NCBI RefSeq assembly: GCF_020524285.1 | Contig: NZ_JAIVKX010000004.1 | Coordinates: forward strand, 62,001-126,000 | Length of the DNA: 64,000 nt | DNA from: Alloyangia pacifica | Lineage (GTDB): Bacteria; Pseudomonadota; Alphaproteobacteria; Rhodobacterales; Rhodobacteraceae | Direction: 5' to 3' | Shown: positions 54,237 through 63,276 of the stretch, one piece after another | Layout of the letters: every line of letters begins with the position of its first letter | Numbering within the stretch: the first letter of the stretch is position 1 | The notes under the pieces: model-generated | Database searches by the model: none | Told to the model about the DNA's origin: nothing | What the model saw: only the letters and a program-made list of their open reading frames with translations | Translations under genes and position numbers: made by a program

Positions 54237-55571
54237 TCAATAGGACAAGAACTGTGTGGCCTCGTCCGCGGTGGGCGTGTCGCTGAAGTCGGCTTCGTCA
54301 GGGATGCGGCCGAAGGCGATCTTTGCGCCGACATAGCCGCCATGGACCTCCTCTTGGACGCCAAGGGACAGGGCCTTTGCCCCGTGCGATTGGCGCAGGC
54401 TGTCCATCAGGTCGCTGACCTTTTCCCATTTCACTCGAGAGGCATTGTCCGCGCCCTCGTCCAGCGCGCCGCCGAACAGATCACCGGTGACCTCGCCGTC
54501 AGAGACAACACCCTGCAGGGTCACGCTGACCGAGCGTGGCGAAAACCGCAGGGAGAGGCGTGCCTCCTGCAAGCCCTTGGAGAGGGTCCGCGTGAAGGTT
54601 CGGTCGTCCCGCGCGGCCGCGAAGCTACCTCGCCAGGTCCACTGCTCGTCCTCGGACCCGCGCCCGTTCCGAAACGCCAAGGTCAGTTCCTTGGCGCGCA
54701 GGTTGTCGCGGCGCAATCGCCGGGCGGCGCTGAGAAGGAGCTGCCGAGCGCAGGCCTCCACTTTGTCCGGCGTTCGCCCGTCCCGCGGCAACACACGTCC
54801 GTGGCCATACATGCTCTTCTTCGTCTCGGGGCGCTCGGCGTGACAGCCGTGGAACTCGTTCCAGAACCGCTCGCCTTCGACGTTGCCCCAGATCTGCCGC
54901 GCCTGTTTCGGTGCAAGCCGCCACAGCCCGCCGATATCTCGGACGCCTGCGGTGGCAAGGCGCGCGCCAATGCCTTTGGAGATGCCCGGCAGGTCACATA
55001 AATCGAGGTGGGACAGGCAATCTGGCAGGGCCTGCGCCTCGATCAGTGCGAAGCCGTCCGGCTTGTTCATCTCGGCACCGACCTTGGCAAGCAGCTCGGT
55101 CGGCGCCATGCCGATGGAGCAGGTGAGGGCAGGGCTGAAAGTCTGTGCCAGCGCGTCCTTGATGCGCGCCGCCAGTGTCTTGCCCTGCGCCGCTTCGCTG
55201 GGCGAGAGGTGGCAGACCACCTCGTCGATCGACCGCACGTGGGCCACCGGGAGGATGCCGCCAATGACCTCGAGGATGCGCTTGTGCAGCCGCACGTAGG
55301 CGTCATGCCGCGCGATCACAAAGACCATATCAGGGATCACTTCGCGCGCCGCGCGGATTGAGGCGCCGGATTTCACGCCCCGCGCCTTGGCCTCGCGGCT
55401 CACGGCGATGCAGCTGGTATGCGGCGAGTCCAGCGGCACAACGCCCAACGGCCGATTTCGTAGGTCGGCGTTGAAGTGTTGTTCAGCAGAGGCGAAGAAG
55501 CTGTCGAAGTCGAGGTAGAGGCGTTCGACCTTTGGCTGGCCCCCCATCCCGTTCGCCTCTCCGAAGGTCAT
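54237..55571 (-). CDS. Y-family DNA polymerase (DinB/Pol IV- or ImuB-like)
   Basis: 444 residues. Palm motif I is YLDFDSFFASAEQ. RSIDEVVCHL supplies the second acidic pair where Pol IV has YSIDEAYLD, so a weaker Pol IV match. SIGMAPTELLAKVGAEMNKPDG and LPGISKGIGARL (HhH) follow, then a little-finger region (ARQLLLSAARRLRRDNLRAKELTL). The catalytic Asp/Asp-Glu residues are kept, so lesion-bypass synthesis is expected. No imuA or dnaE2 lies beside it. An ATG at 55547 is an alternative start. Confidence 0.88.
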   Translation of the reverse strand: MTFGEANGMGGQPKVERLYLDFDSFFASAEQHFNADLRNRPLGVVPLDSPHTSCIAVSREAKARGVKSGASIRAAREVIPDMVFVIARHDAYVRLHKRILEVIGGILPVAHVRSIDEVVCHLSPSEAAQGKTLAARIKDALAQTFSPALTCSIGMAPTELLAKVGAEMNKPDGFALIEAQALPDCLSHLDLCDLPGISKGIGARLATAGVRDIGGLWRLAPKQARQIWGNVEGERFWNEFHGCHAERPETKKSMYGHGRVLPRDGRTPDKVEACARQLLLSAARRLRRDNLRAKELTLAFRNGRGSEDEQWTWRGSFAAARDDRTFTRTLSKGLQEARLSLRFSPRSVSVTLQGVVSDGEVTGDLFGGALDEGADNASRVKWEKVSDLMDSLRQSHGAKALSLGVQEEVHGGYVGAKIAFGRIPDEADFSDTPTADEATQFLSY

Positions 55572-56155
55572 GTCTGTTGCCTTTCAACCTGCCGACATGA
55601 CCGAATGTCGGATTTCTGGGGTACAGGTTCAATGCCTGACTTGCTCGCAATGCCGCGAGTAGACCCTGCTTGGCTGAGCAGATCGTTCCTCTGGCGTGCG
55701 ATCAAAAAGCTGCACCGAGGGTGCTGGCGTTCTCGGACATGCCTGAAATTCGGAAGTGTCTCGCCCAGCGGATGCCGCAGGACCTGCCGCGCGCAATATC
55801 TCTGACGAGCTCGTGTGCCTCCAGAGAGAGGCCAATATTGTGCGACAGGAGGATCGAGGGCGGGCCTCCCGGAGGTCGTCACGAGCGCCGAGATGATCTT
55901 CAATGGCTTTTCCCGGTCATTCGCGCAGCTAAGCCCAGGCGGTGTCGGTCGCTCCGGCGTCGAATGTCCTGACGTCGCCTTTGAACAAGACGGTGCTGAG
56001 CTTGACGCACCAGTCCACCCGCAGGGGTGCGCCCACCATTGCGGGCCGCCCGACATCGAATGCCTCCGGCGCGAACGTCTTAAGCCTTGCCTTCGCTTCC
56101 CTCCGCGATCCTGAGTTTTTGATCTTCTCTTCCTCGTGGCACATGCGCTGCGCGG
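55572..56155. other. Gene-poor stretch upstream of the polymerase gene
   Basis: 584 bp in which I recognise no gene on either strand. Open frames exist but their translations show no familiar motifs. It may contain dead mobile DNA. Confidence 0.45.
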
Positions 56156-57301
56156 TCAGTCCAGCCGCTTTCGGAACCGCAGGGCAGCCACGATCAGTCC
56201 CAGTACCGCAAATCCCAGCAGCCATGCCGCGTCCGGTCCGAGATCCGCGAATTCCGCGTCGCGCAGTACCACGCCGCGAATGATGCGCATGAAATGCGTC
56301 GCGGGCAGCAGGTCCGCGATCAGTTGCGCACTGCGGGGCATGCCCTCATAGGGGAACATGAACCCCGACAGCAGGATTGACGGAAGCAGGACAAAGACCG
56401 TCATCTGCATGGCCTGCAACTGGCTTTTCGCGACTGTTGACAACACCAGCCCCAGCGACAGGCTCGCGAAGATGAACAGGAGCGTGACGAGGAGGAGCGT
56501 GACGAGCGATCCGGCCGTCGTGACCGAAAAAAGCAGGGCGCCCAATCCGAGGATGATGAACACCTGCACGAGGCCGATCCCGATATAGGGAATGATCTTG
56601 CCGATCATGAGTTCCAGCGGCCGGATCGGCGTGGTGATCAGCATCTCCATATTGCCACGTTCGCTCTCGCGCACGATGGCGGCGCCGGTGAACATGATCA
56701 TGGTCATCGTCAGGATGATCCCGACAAGGCCCGGCACAATGTTCACCACTGTCCGTTGCTCGGGGTTGTAGAAGAGTGTGACTTCGAACGTCGGCGTGGG
56801 CGCATTGGTGGGCTCGCGGAAGAGTTCGCCCAGCGGCATGAGCCGCAGCGAGCGGATCGCGCCTGCCACAAGCGTGTCCGATCCGTCGGCGATCCATTGT
56901 GCCACTGGCCTTGCCGTTTCTCCCTGCGCCGGCGGAGCGAAACGACTGAAGGCGCTGGAATTTCGCACCAGCCGGTCGTCGATGTCATGCGGGATGATGA
57001 AAGCCGCGCGCACCTCTGCGCGGACAATGGCGCGTTCGGCCTCCTCGACCGTGGCGAACCGCCGCTCGAAGTGAACCACCTGCGTGGCCTCCACCATCTG
57101 CGTCAGCGCCCGGCTGAGGCTCGTGCCGCTCTGATCGACGACGGCAGCCGGGATGTGGCGGACCTCGGTGTTGATGGCATAGCCGAAAAGTACCAGCTGG
57201 ATGAGCGGGATCATCACGATCATTCCAAGGGTCAGCCGGTCGCGCCTGAGCTGCAGCAGCTCCTTGCGCAGGATGGCCATCGTGCGGCGCGCCGAAATCA
57301 T
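56156..57301 (-). CDS. ABC-2 exporter permease (YbhS/YbhR-like)
   Basis: 381 residues. One N-terminal helix (LGMIVMIPLIQLVLFGYAIN) and a large extracytoplasmic domain (HIPAAVVDQSG ... RAAFIIPHDID) precede a cluster of five helices (ERGNMEMLITTPIRPLELMIGK, then LLPSILLSGFMFPYEGMP). This is the ABC2_membrane_3 layout of YhiI/YbhFSR-type exporters. The start codon overlaps the ATPase stop (ATGA), so the two are coupled. Typical operons carry two permeases; only one is present here. Confidence 0.9.
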   Translation of the reverse strand: MISARRTMAILRKELLQLRRDRLTLGMIVMIPLIQLVLFGYAINTEVRHIPAAVVDQSGTSLSRALTQMVEATQVVHFERRFATVEEAERAIVRAEVRAAFIIPHDIDDRLVRNSSAFSRFAPPAQGETARPVAQWIADGSDTLVAGAIRSLRLMPLGELFREPTNAPTPTFEVTLFYNPEQRTVVNIVPGLVGIILTMTMIMFTGAAIVRESERGNMEMLITTPIRPLELMIGKIIPYIGIGLVQVFIILGLGALLFSVTTAGSLVTLLLVTLLFIFASLSLGLVLSTVAKSQLQAMQMTVFVLLPSILLSGFMFPYEGMPRSAQLIADLLPATHFMRIIRGVVLRDAEFADLGPDAAWLLGFAVLGLIVAALRFRKRLD

Positions 57302-58224
57302 CGGGCCGCGCCGTGGGTGGCCAGCACGAACACGTCCTCCAGATTGGGCCGGACCGCCCGAGGCGACACGTCGGGATGACCACGAAGGGCTTGCGCCACC
57401 GTCGCCTCGGAATTGGTCACCGCCCCGGCCACGAGGACGCGCAGCCGTGCACCGATCTGGGCGACCGAGGCGATGTCCGGGTGCTCCGCCAACTCGCGCC
57501 CGATGTGGCGCAGGTCGTCGCCCGCGACCTCCACGACCCGGCCCTCGGCCTTCTCCATGAGCTCCCGCGGGCTCCCGTCGGCGCATTTCCGTCCCCGATC
57601 GAGGATCGCGATCCGATGACAGCGCTCGGCCTCGTCCATCAGGTGGGTCGATACGATCATCGTCGTCCCCAAGTCGACAAGGTCGAAGAGCCTTTCCCAG
57701 AAGCCGCGCCGCGTCTCGGGATCGACGGCGGAGGTCGGCTCGTCGAGGAACAGGAGTTTTGGCTCGTGAATGACCGTCGCGGCCAGCGCGAGACGTTGGC
57801 GCTGCCCGCCGCTCAGCGCGCCGGCAAGTCGCCCCGCTTGCTCGCGGAGGTCGTATGCCTCGAGGAGCTCGTCGATGCGATGCCGTTTCCGCCTGGCGGG
57901 CAGATCGTGGATCTCGGCGATGAACCTGAGGTTCTCGAAGACCGTGAGGTCACGGTAGTAGGTGAACCCCTGCGTCATGTAGCCGACTTGGCGTTTGAGC
58001 GCCTCGGCATTGCCTGGAAGCCGTGTTCCCAGAACCTCAGCCCGACCCTCGCTCGGAGTCAGAAGACCTGTGAGCAATCGCATCACCGTTGTCTTGCCCG
58101 AGCCATTGGGCCCCAGGAGGCCGTAGACGACGCCCTTGGGGATCGTAAGGTCCAGCGCGTCGACGGCGGTATTGGTGCCGAAGCGCCGCGTCATGCCGAC
58201 GACTGTCGCCACGGTTTCGCTCAT
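57298..58224 (-). CDS. ABC exporter ATPase (YbhF/CcmA-like)
   Basis: 308 residues. Walker A GLLGPNGSGKTT, signature LSGGQRQRLALA, Walker B LLFLDEPTSAVDP and the H-loop STHLMDEAERC are all intact. The C-terminal ~90 residues form the extra domain common in drug-type ABC-2 ATPases. It lies between the HlyD-like and permease genes with ATGA overlaps on both sides, so all three are one operon. Confidence 0.93.
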   Translation of the reverse strand: MSETVATVVGMTRRFGTNTAVDALDLTIPKGVVYGLLGPNGSGKTTVMRLLTGLLTPSEGRAEVLGTRLPGNAEALKRQVGYMTQGFTYYRDLTVFENLRFIAEIHDLPARRKRHRIDELLEAYDLREQAGRLAGALSGGQRQRLALAATVIHEPKLLFLDEPTSAVDPETRRGFWERLFDLVDLGTTMIVSTHLMDEAERCHRIAILDRGRKCADGSPRELMEKAEGRVVEVAGDDLRHIGRELAEHPDIASVAQIGARLRVLVAGAVTNSEATVAQALRGHPDVSPRAVRPNLEDVFVLATHGAAR

Positions 58225-59183
58225 GGCAGCGTTGCCGTTACCGGCACGCCGACCGGAAGCTCCGCCGCCTCGGGCGGAAGCGCCACCTCCGCAAGGAAGA
58301 CGAGTCGGCTGCGCTGGTTCTGGCTGAGTGCGTAGTAGGGCGTGAAGGCGGACTCGTTGCTGATCCAGCGTAGGCGGCCCTCGAAAACCGCCTCCGTTCC
58401 GTCGAGACGAACCATGACAGGGGCCCCGATCGCCAGCCCGACGCGCGCGGGTTCGGGGATGTAGATGCGCGCGTGCGGCCTTTCGCCGGTCAGGAGTACG
58501 GCCACGGGACTGCCAAACGGCACGCGTTCGCCCAGGTTCCAGGGGAGGCTGTCGAGCATGCCGTCCCGCGACGCACGGATCGTCAAGTCCTCCAGCCGGG
58601 TGCGCTCGGCGGCGACCTCCGCATGGGCGGCTTCGACATGCGCCGTGGCGATTTGGATGTCCTCTTCGCGAGCGCCCTCCCTGATCTCGGCCAACGCCTG
58701 TTCTGCGCTGGTCAGCTCGGCGAGAGAGGTATCGCGGCGGGCGATGTCCTGATCAAGACGCGCCTGCGTGATGGTGCCGCTTTCCAGAAGGCGTCGATTG
58801 CGATCGAGGGTCGTCTCCGCTTCCTCGTAGACGGCGTGGGCGCCGCGCACGCGCGCCTCCGCGATCGCAACCTCCTGGTCGCGCGCGCCGCTCCGGACAC
58901 GTTGCAGGTCCGCTTCGGCCTCGGAGAGCCGGGCGCTCGCGAGCTGCAGGTTCGCCTTTTGCACCGCGTTCTCGAGCTGGACAAGAACGTCACCTGCTGC
59001 AACCGCGTGGCCTTCGGCGACGGGCAACTCGGTGATGATCGCGTTCGCGGTCGCCGTCAGGACAACGCGCTCGCGCATAAGGACGCCGAGAGCAACGACC
59101 TCGCCGTCTTTCGGTTCACAGGATTGCATCAGCATCGGCAGCAGGAGGGCCGGGACTGCCATTGCCTTGAGTATGGGAGTCAT
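58221..59183 (-). CDS. HlyD/MFP-family periplasmic adaptor, probable lipoprotein
   Basis: 320 residues. The lipobox-like LLLPMLMQSC near residues 12-21 suggests lipidation. A biotinyl-lipoyl half (TELPVAEGHAVAAGDVLVQLE) is followed by a long Ala/Glu/Arg coiled-coil hairpin (~residues 60-200) and a beta-barrel region (YIPEPARVGLAIGAPVMVRLDG). It links the ABC pump to the outer part of the envelope. The ATG at 59183 gives the signal; upstream codons to 59231 do not add a plausible leader. Confidence 0.88.
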   Translation of the reverse strand: MTPILKAMAVPALLLPMLMQSCEPKDGEVVALGVLMRERVVLTATANAIITELPVAEGHAVAAGDVLVQLENAVQKANLQLASARLSEAEADLQRVRSGARDQEVAIAEARVRGAHAVYEEAETTLDRNRRLLESGTITQARLDQDIARRDTSLAELTSAEQALAEIREGAREEDIQIATAHVEAAHAEVAAERTRLEDLTIRASRDGMLDSLPWNLGERVPFGSPVAVLLTGERPHARIYIPEPARVGLAIGAPVMVRLDGTEAVFEGRLRWISNESAFTPYYALSQNQRSRLVFLAEVALPPEAAELPVGVPVTATLP

Positions 59184-59735
59184 GACAGAAGCCCTTTCTG
59201 ATCCCCCCCTACGCCTTTCGCTGCGCGACACTACAGCGCCCCGGTTGGTTTTCCCCTGATATGAATCAAACCAATCGGTTCTTGGCCTGCTGAGTTACCG
59301 TCGCCATTCAGCCGGCAGGATACCCGCACCGCCGATCCGTACACAATTGCAGCATCTGGAGAACCGGTACGCGGGCTGCGACGTGACCATCGACTTGCTT
59401 GCAGAAACCCCAGAGCGCTGACTGACTGAGCTGTCATAGCGCAGAGGTCGACCCGTCAATCGTCCTGACGGACGGCGTCCGCCGTGCGGTGGGCAGCCGA
59501 TGCGGAGTGGTCCTCTCAAGCAACTCTCCCGAGGCCGGTTCGGCGTTGATCCGAACCTCCGCGTCAAGCCCGGTGGTCGAACCGTGCCGCACAGGGAGCG
59601 AACATCCACTTCCCAACTCCTACTTCCCCGCGCGCGCCGTCGCAGGACAAACCGAGCGCGTGCAGCGAACGGCAAGAAGGTCCGCTTCATCAGGCTGGGC
59701 AACTCGAGCCGAGCGGCCGCGGTAGCGAATTCAGG
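59184..59735. other. Upstream region of the exporter operon
   Basis: 552 bp with no recognised gene and, notably, no TetR-type regulator. It should contain the exporter promoter. A copy of the 12-mer GAAGGTCCGCTT lies at 59676-59687. Confidence 0.4.
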
Positions 59736-60575
59736 CTACAAGCGCGCCAGGAGCTCAGCTTTCTTCGCCTCGAACTCTTCCTTAGTGAGAATACCCTTTT
59801 CGAACAGGCCCGCGAGCCGTTCGATCCGGCTAAAAATCTGATCATCGGTCATGTCTCGAGAGGCCGCTACACCAGGCGCGGTTCTCGGTTCTGGCTCCGT
59901 GTGCTGTATAGGTGCCTGAGTGGCGGCAACTGGCGCGGCCTCGGACGGTTTGGGGGCGCTGTCTGGTGACGCCAGTGAGTTGCCATCCACGATGGGCAAG
60001 TCCGAGAGATGAACGAGCCCGTGCTGGCTGGTGAAGCTGAGGCTCTGTCCGACGCCCTGCGCCTGTCCGAAGCCGCCGATCTGGTGGTCGCCAGTATCGT
60101 AGACCGTTGTTCGCCCTCCGACCTTGATGGCCAGCCTGCGCTTGTCGGCGAAATAGGCGTACCGAAGGTCATTTTGCGTTCCGACAGAGGTTGGCTGACC
60201 TAGATCGGCGGGCCAGTCACTGGTCTCCTGTACGAACAAGCTGACGCCGGACACGTCGTGCATCCCGCCCTGCGATTGCGACTGTGAGGAGATAGGTGCG
60301 GCAAACAGGCTGTGCTGCTGGACGATCCCCGAAAGGTCCGTGCACAGAGAGTCGACCCGCGCCTTGAGGCCATTGTTGAACATATCGCCGACCATGGTCA
60401 TGCCGCCCTGTGACCATTGCCCCATACCACCCAGCTCGGGGTGGTTGAACTGCGCCTGAGTGCCATGCCCGGCGGACACAGCCATGAGCATGTGCAATGC
60501 GGCATCGCTGCTGATCCCATGGCGCGCTGCGATGTCGGCGACAATCTCCTCGCCTTCATCCGTGAGTCTCGGCAT
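59736..60575 (-). CDS. SHOCT-domain protein
   Basis: 279 residues. The C-terminal ~40 residues form a SHOCT motif (DDQIFSRIERLAGLFEKGILTKEEFEAKKAELL, shown by its ends), a short oligomerisation module. The N-terminus MPRLTDEGEEIVADIAARHG looks like a small helical domain. A Gly/Gln/Ser-rich middle (GGMGQWSQGGMTMVGDMFNNG) and a LAIKVGGRTTVYDTGDHQI segment follow. GGAG precedes the ATG at 60575; the longer frame to 60749 lacks a credible start. Function unknown. Confidence 0.72.
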   Translation of the reverse strand: MPRLTDEGEEIVADIAARHGISSDAALHMLMAVSAGHGTQAQFNHPELGGMGQWSQGGMTMVGDMFNNGLKARVDSLCTDLSGIVQQHSLFAAPISSQSQSQGGMHDVSGVSLFVQETSDWPADLGQPTSVGTQNDLRYAYFADKRRLAIKVGGRTTVYDTGDHQIGGFGQAQGVGQSLSFTSQHGLVHLSDLPIVDGNSLASPDSAPKPSEAAPVAATQAPIQHTEPEPRTAPGVAASRDMTDDQIFSRIERLAGLFEKGILTKEEFEAKKAELLARL

Positions 60576-61115
60576 CTGTGCATCTCCGGTTACTCTGAAG
60601 CCGACGCTAGCACCGATAGGCTCCGGTAGACACCTGTGTTCGAGCGCTTTGGGTCCGGCGGGCTCCGCGTTCGGTATCTCGTCGGGATGAGATATCGCCA
60701 TTGCCGAACAATCGGGCCGGTCAGCCGACAAGGGATCAGCCTCGGACATGCCTCTTGGCGTATGTCACCGTGACCTACGCCGGTGCACGACGCCAGTCGC
60801 AAGGAATCCAAAGACCCCGAGGACATGTCGAGATTGTGCCAGAAGCATGGTGACTCTCAATTGTCAAAAATCTCCGCCTTGGTTGTCCAACGCTCTCGGG
60901 ATGAAGGTCCGCTTTGCTGTGCCAGAGCATTCGGTGCGAAGGGCAAGTTAGGGCTGTCACCAGCCAAATGCGCTCGTGCAAGCGCTCGGCCCAGCACCCA
61001 CGATTCAGACTTGGCGCCGCCTTGCAGCATCGCGGTGCAGGATCTCCATGCTAGCATTACGCCGCCGGCAACGGGTCGGAGATGTGGCTGGGCGCGGTGG
61101 AGGGAGACCTTCACC
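60576..61115. other. Gene-poor stretch before the short recombinase
   Basis: 540 bp with no recognised gene. It contains a second copy of the 12-mer GAAGGTCCGCTT (60903-60914). The recombinase frame is open upstream to 60783, but that part does not resemble the family. Confidence 0.4.
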
Positions 61116-61748
61116 ATGAGAAATGAGAACCTACCCGCCGTTCGCCCCACCAAACCCGCCTGGAACCGTGGCCGCATTGTCGGACAAAAGCGGCCTCTAT
61201 TGCCTCGACACGTCTGGGCCATCCGCGTCCGTTTAGAAATCGCAGCGAAGATCCGCGACCTCGCGCTCTTCAACCTCGCGATCGACAGCAAGTTACGCGG
61301 CTGCGACCTCGTGTGCCTGAAAGTGACGGACGTGCTTTCTGCCGGTTCGATCAAGGAACGCGTATCGGTCGTGCAGCAGAAGACTCGACAGCCGGTGCGC
61401 TTCGAGATCACCGAGGGCACGAGGCGGTCATTGATGGTGTGGCTCGCTAACCCGACGATGAGGGGCAGAGAGTATCTATGGCCCGGCCGCGTTCATGATC
61501 GTCTGCACATTTCGACGCGGCAGTATGCCCGATTGGTAAAGGGCTGGGTGAGCTCGATCGGGCTGGAGCAATCTGCGTATGCCACGCATTCGATGAGGCG
61601 GACTAAGGTGGCCCAAATCTACCGCAAGACCGGCAACTTGCGCGCCGTCCAGTTACTGCTCGGGCATTGCAAGATGGACAGCACAGTTCGCTACCTGGGT
61701 GTGGAGTTAGAAGATGCCCTGACAATTTCTGAAGCTGTGGACCTCTGA
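61116..61748 (+). CDS. Short tyrosine recombinase/integrase
   Basis: 210 residues. It consists almost only of a catalytic domain: SKLRGCDLVCLKVTDV (first Arg), ATHSMRRTKVAQIYRKTG (HxxR), LLLGHCKMDSTVRYLGV (His and the nucleophile Tyr). The arm-binding domain of phage integrases is missing, which fits a compact group found in alphaproteobacterial mobile regions (from memory). GAGGGAG precedes the ATG. The sharp change to AT-rich DNA begins about 300 bp downstream, so it may have helped bring that DNA in (inference). Confidence 0.85.
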   Translation: MRNENLPAVRPTKPAWNRGRIVGQKRPLLPRHVWAIRVRLEIAAKIRDLALFNLAIDSKLRGCDLVCLKVTDVLSAGSIKERVSVVQQKTRQPVRFEITEGTRRSLMVWLANPTMRGREYLWPGRVHDRLHISTRQYARLVKGWVSSIGLEQSAYATHSMRRTKVAQIYRKTGNLRAVQLLLGHCKMDSTVRYLGVELEDALTISEAVDL

Positions 61749-61826
61749 GAAACCAATCTTCGGACCTTGGCCATGGACAAGGCTAAGGCCCGGAGCCAGC
61801 CCAATTCGCCCCTTGCCCCGAGTTGC

Positions 61827-61925
61827 CTACGCGGCGAAGCGGACCTTCACACCGAGAATAAGGGGTGGCAGCAGTGCAATCGATGCTACCGTTGCCCCAA
61901 GTCCCGCTTTAAAGGTTTCGGCCAT
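61827..61925 (-). CDS. Possible 32-residue single-span membrane peptide
   Basis: An ATG-to-TAG frame encodes MAETFKAGLGATVASIALLP followed by PLILGVKVRFAA. The central hydrophobic stretch could span a membrane and the end is basic. There is no good ribosome-binding site, and it may be chance. It also contains the KVRF-coding repeat noted elsewhere. Confidence 0.2.
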   Translation of the reverse strand: MAETFKAGLGATVASIALLPPLILGVKVRFAA

Positions 61926-62262
61926 CAGCTTTACGAAACTCAAGCAGTCAGAGAATTGGCAATTCTTATGTATCCTTCAAAAAAAGCAAGAAAATTCCAC
62001 ACTCCCCCTGAAGCCTTGAGTACGGCAACGGCAAGGGTGACTAAAGGTCGCAAACATTGGGTATTTCTGGAAGCATAGAATGGCGGCAAAGCTACGGCCA
62101 TTGTGTATACCCTGATCAGATTCAGGCGCCGGCTCTCGTTAGCGGAGTATATCAGTAAAAATTATTTTAAAAAATACTCAGTACACGCTTGGATCATTTT
62201 CACTAGTGAATGTAGTGAAAATTTTAAAGCCAAAATTTAACGAACCGTGACGCTGGCGTGAA

Positions 62263-62374
62263 GTCGTGAAGTCGTGGAGTCGTGGAGTCGTGGAGTCGTG
62301 GAGTCGTGGAGTCGTGGAGTCGTGGAGTCGTGGAGTCGTGGAGTCGTGGAGTCGTGGAGTCGTGGAGTCGTGGA
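62263..62374. repeat. Perfect 8-bp tandem repeat, 14 units
   Basis: GTCGTGGA is repeated 13 times without a change (62271-62374), preceded by one variant GTCGTGAA and a partial unit. The 8-bp period does not preserve a reading frame. The array lies 35 bp downstream of the DUF6895-like stop codon, in an AT-rich surround that makes its GC content stand out. It is not a CRISPR array because there are no spacers. Confidence 0.97.
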
Positions 62375-62409
62375 GGGGCTGATCGAATAAGACTGGGTAG
62401 GCAAGTGTT

Positions 62410-63276
62410 TCAGTCCGAATACATCGCAAACATACACATAGAAACTAATGTTGTGTGATAATTCTTATAGAAAGCGCGCTCCGCAGCGTCAGCATCGATT
62501 GCGAGCATAAACTGCTGACCCGCATCCTCTGGACCTTCAACAGCTCCATTCTCCTGCTGGACCACAAGAATCGAGTTCGCCCAATGCCTTCCCATAGAGA
62601 CTTGCCCTATACATCTTAAGACAATGCATAGTTCCCCGACCAAATCGTAATTGGCCTCCTCACTGTAAATTTGACACCAAACAGGAGCCCAATTAACCAA
62701 GTATTCTTTTACGTCTGGCGTTAGAACCGCATCCCGCGCGCCAAAATCCGTCGCGTAGAAAACTTCATGAGTAACAGCGTAAACCGATTGCTCTGATAGC
62801 ACCCATGGTTCAGGTTTCTTAAATAGAAAGCTGTTATCATAAAGCTCTAGATTCTCCTCCCTGCACAACAGCCGAGAAACAGCAAAATCGGTCGCTATAT
62901 TGATCCATGCCTCCCCTTCGACGGCGCCAAATATTTGCATTCGAGATATCTCTTCGAGCAACTTGGACAGTCTATAATTCTCGAACCCAAGCTGCTTGAA
63001 GAGATATAATGTGGTTGCCAGTCTATATATGTCTGGCTTTGCCATAAGAATCCTAAAGAGCAAATCCCCTTGCTCACATTCACCCCACGCCCATGAAGCG
63101 ATTCTGTGCAAGACCTTCGGATTCACTTTGCTCCTACAAATGTACAGAGCGAGCAGTAGCTCGCTTAAAGGTTTGAGCTTGATGATTTTAATATTATCGC
63201 TACCTTTTCCTATCTGAAAATGGGCGAGATTTTCCTCAATCCAAGTTTCGCTTTTTCTCAACCCGCCTTTGAACAC
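62410..63276 (-). CDS. DUF6895-like protein
   Basis: 288 residues from a GTG that directly follows the TAA of the previous gene in the same frame (TAAGTG). WIEENLAHFQ, then CEQGDLLFRILMAKPDIYRLATTLYLF, AVTHEVFYATDFGARD and WCQIYSEEANYDLVGELCIVLRCIG fit what I remember of the DUF6895 family, an all-helical, uncharacterised group. Composition is far more AT-rich than the rest of the window, so it was probably acquired. A TGGAG site lies upstream of the GTG. The two genes could also be one protein split by a stop codon. Confidence 0.7.
   Translation of the reverse strand: MFKGGLRKSETWIEENLAHFQIGKGSDNIKIIKLKPLSELLLALYICRSKVNPKVLHRIASWAWGECEQGDLLFRILMAKPDIYRLATTLYLFKQLGFENYRLSKLLEEISRMQIFGAVEGEAWINIATDFAVSRLLCREENLELYDNSFLFKKPEPWVLSEQSVYAVTHEVFYATDFGARDAVLTPDVKEYLVNWAPVWCQIYSEEANYDLVGELCIVLRCIGQVSMGRHWANSILVVQQENGAVEGPEDAGQQFMLAIDADAAERAFYKNYHTTLVSMCMFAMYSD

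Noticed and set aside
61767-62078. 103-residue plus-strand frame after the short recombinase
   Set aside because: No recognisable motif or ribosome-binding site; it crosses the composition break and repeat debris.
62263-62374. CRISPR array
   Set aside because: The 8-bp units are directly adjacent with no spacers, and no cas genes are visible.
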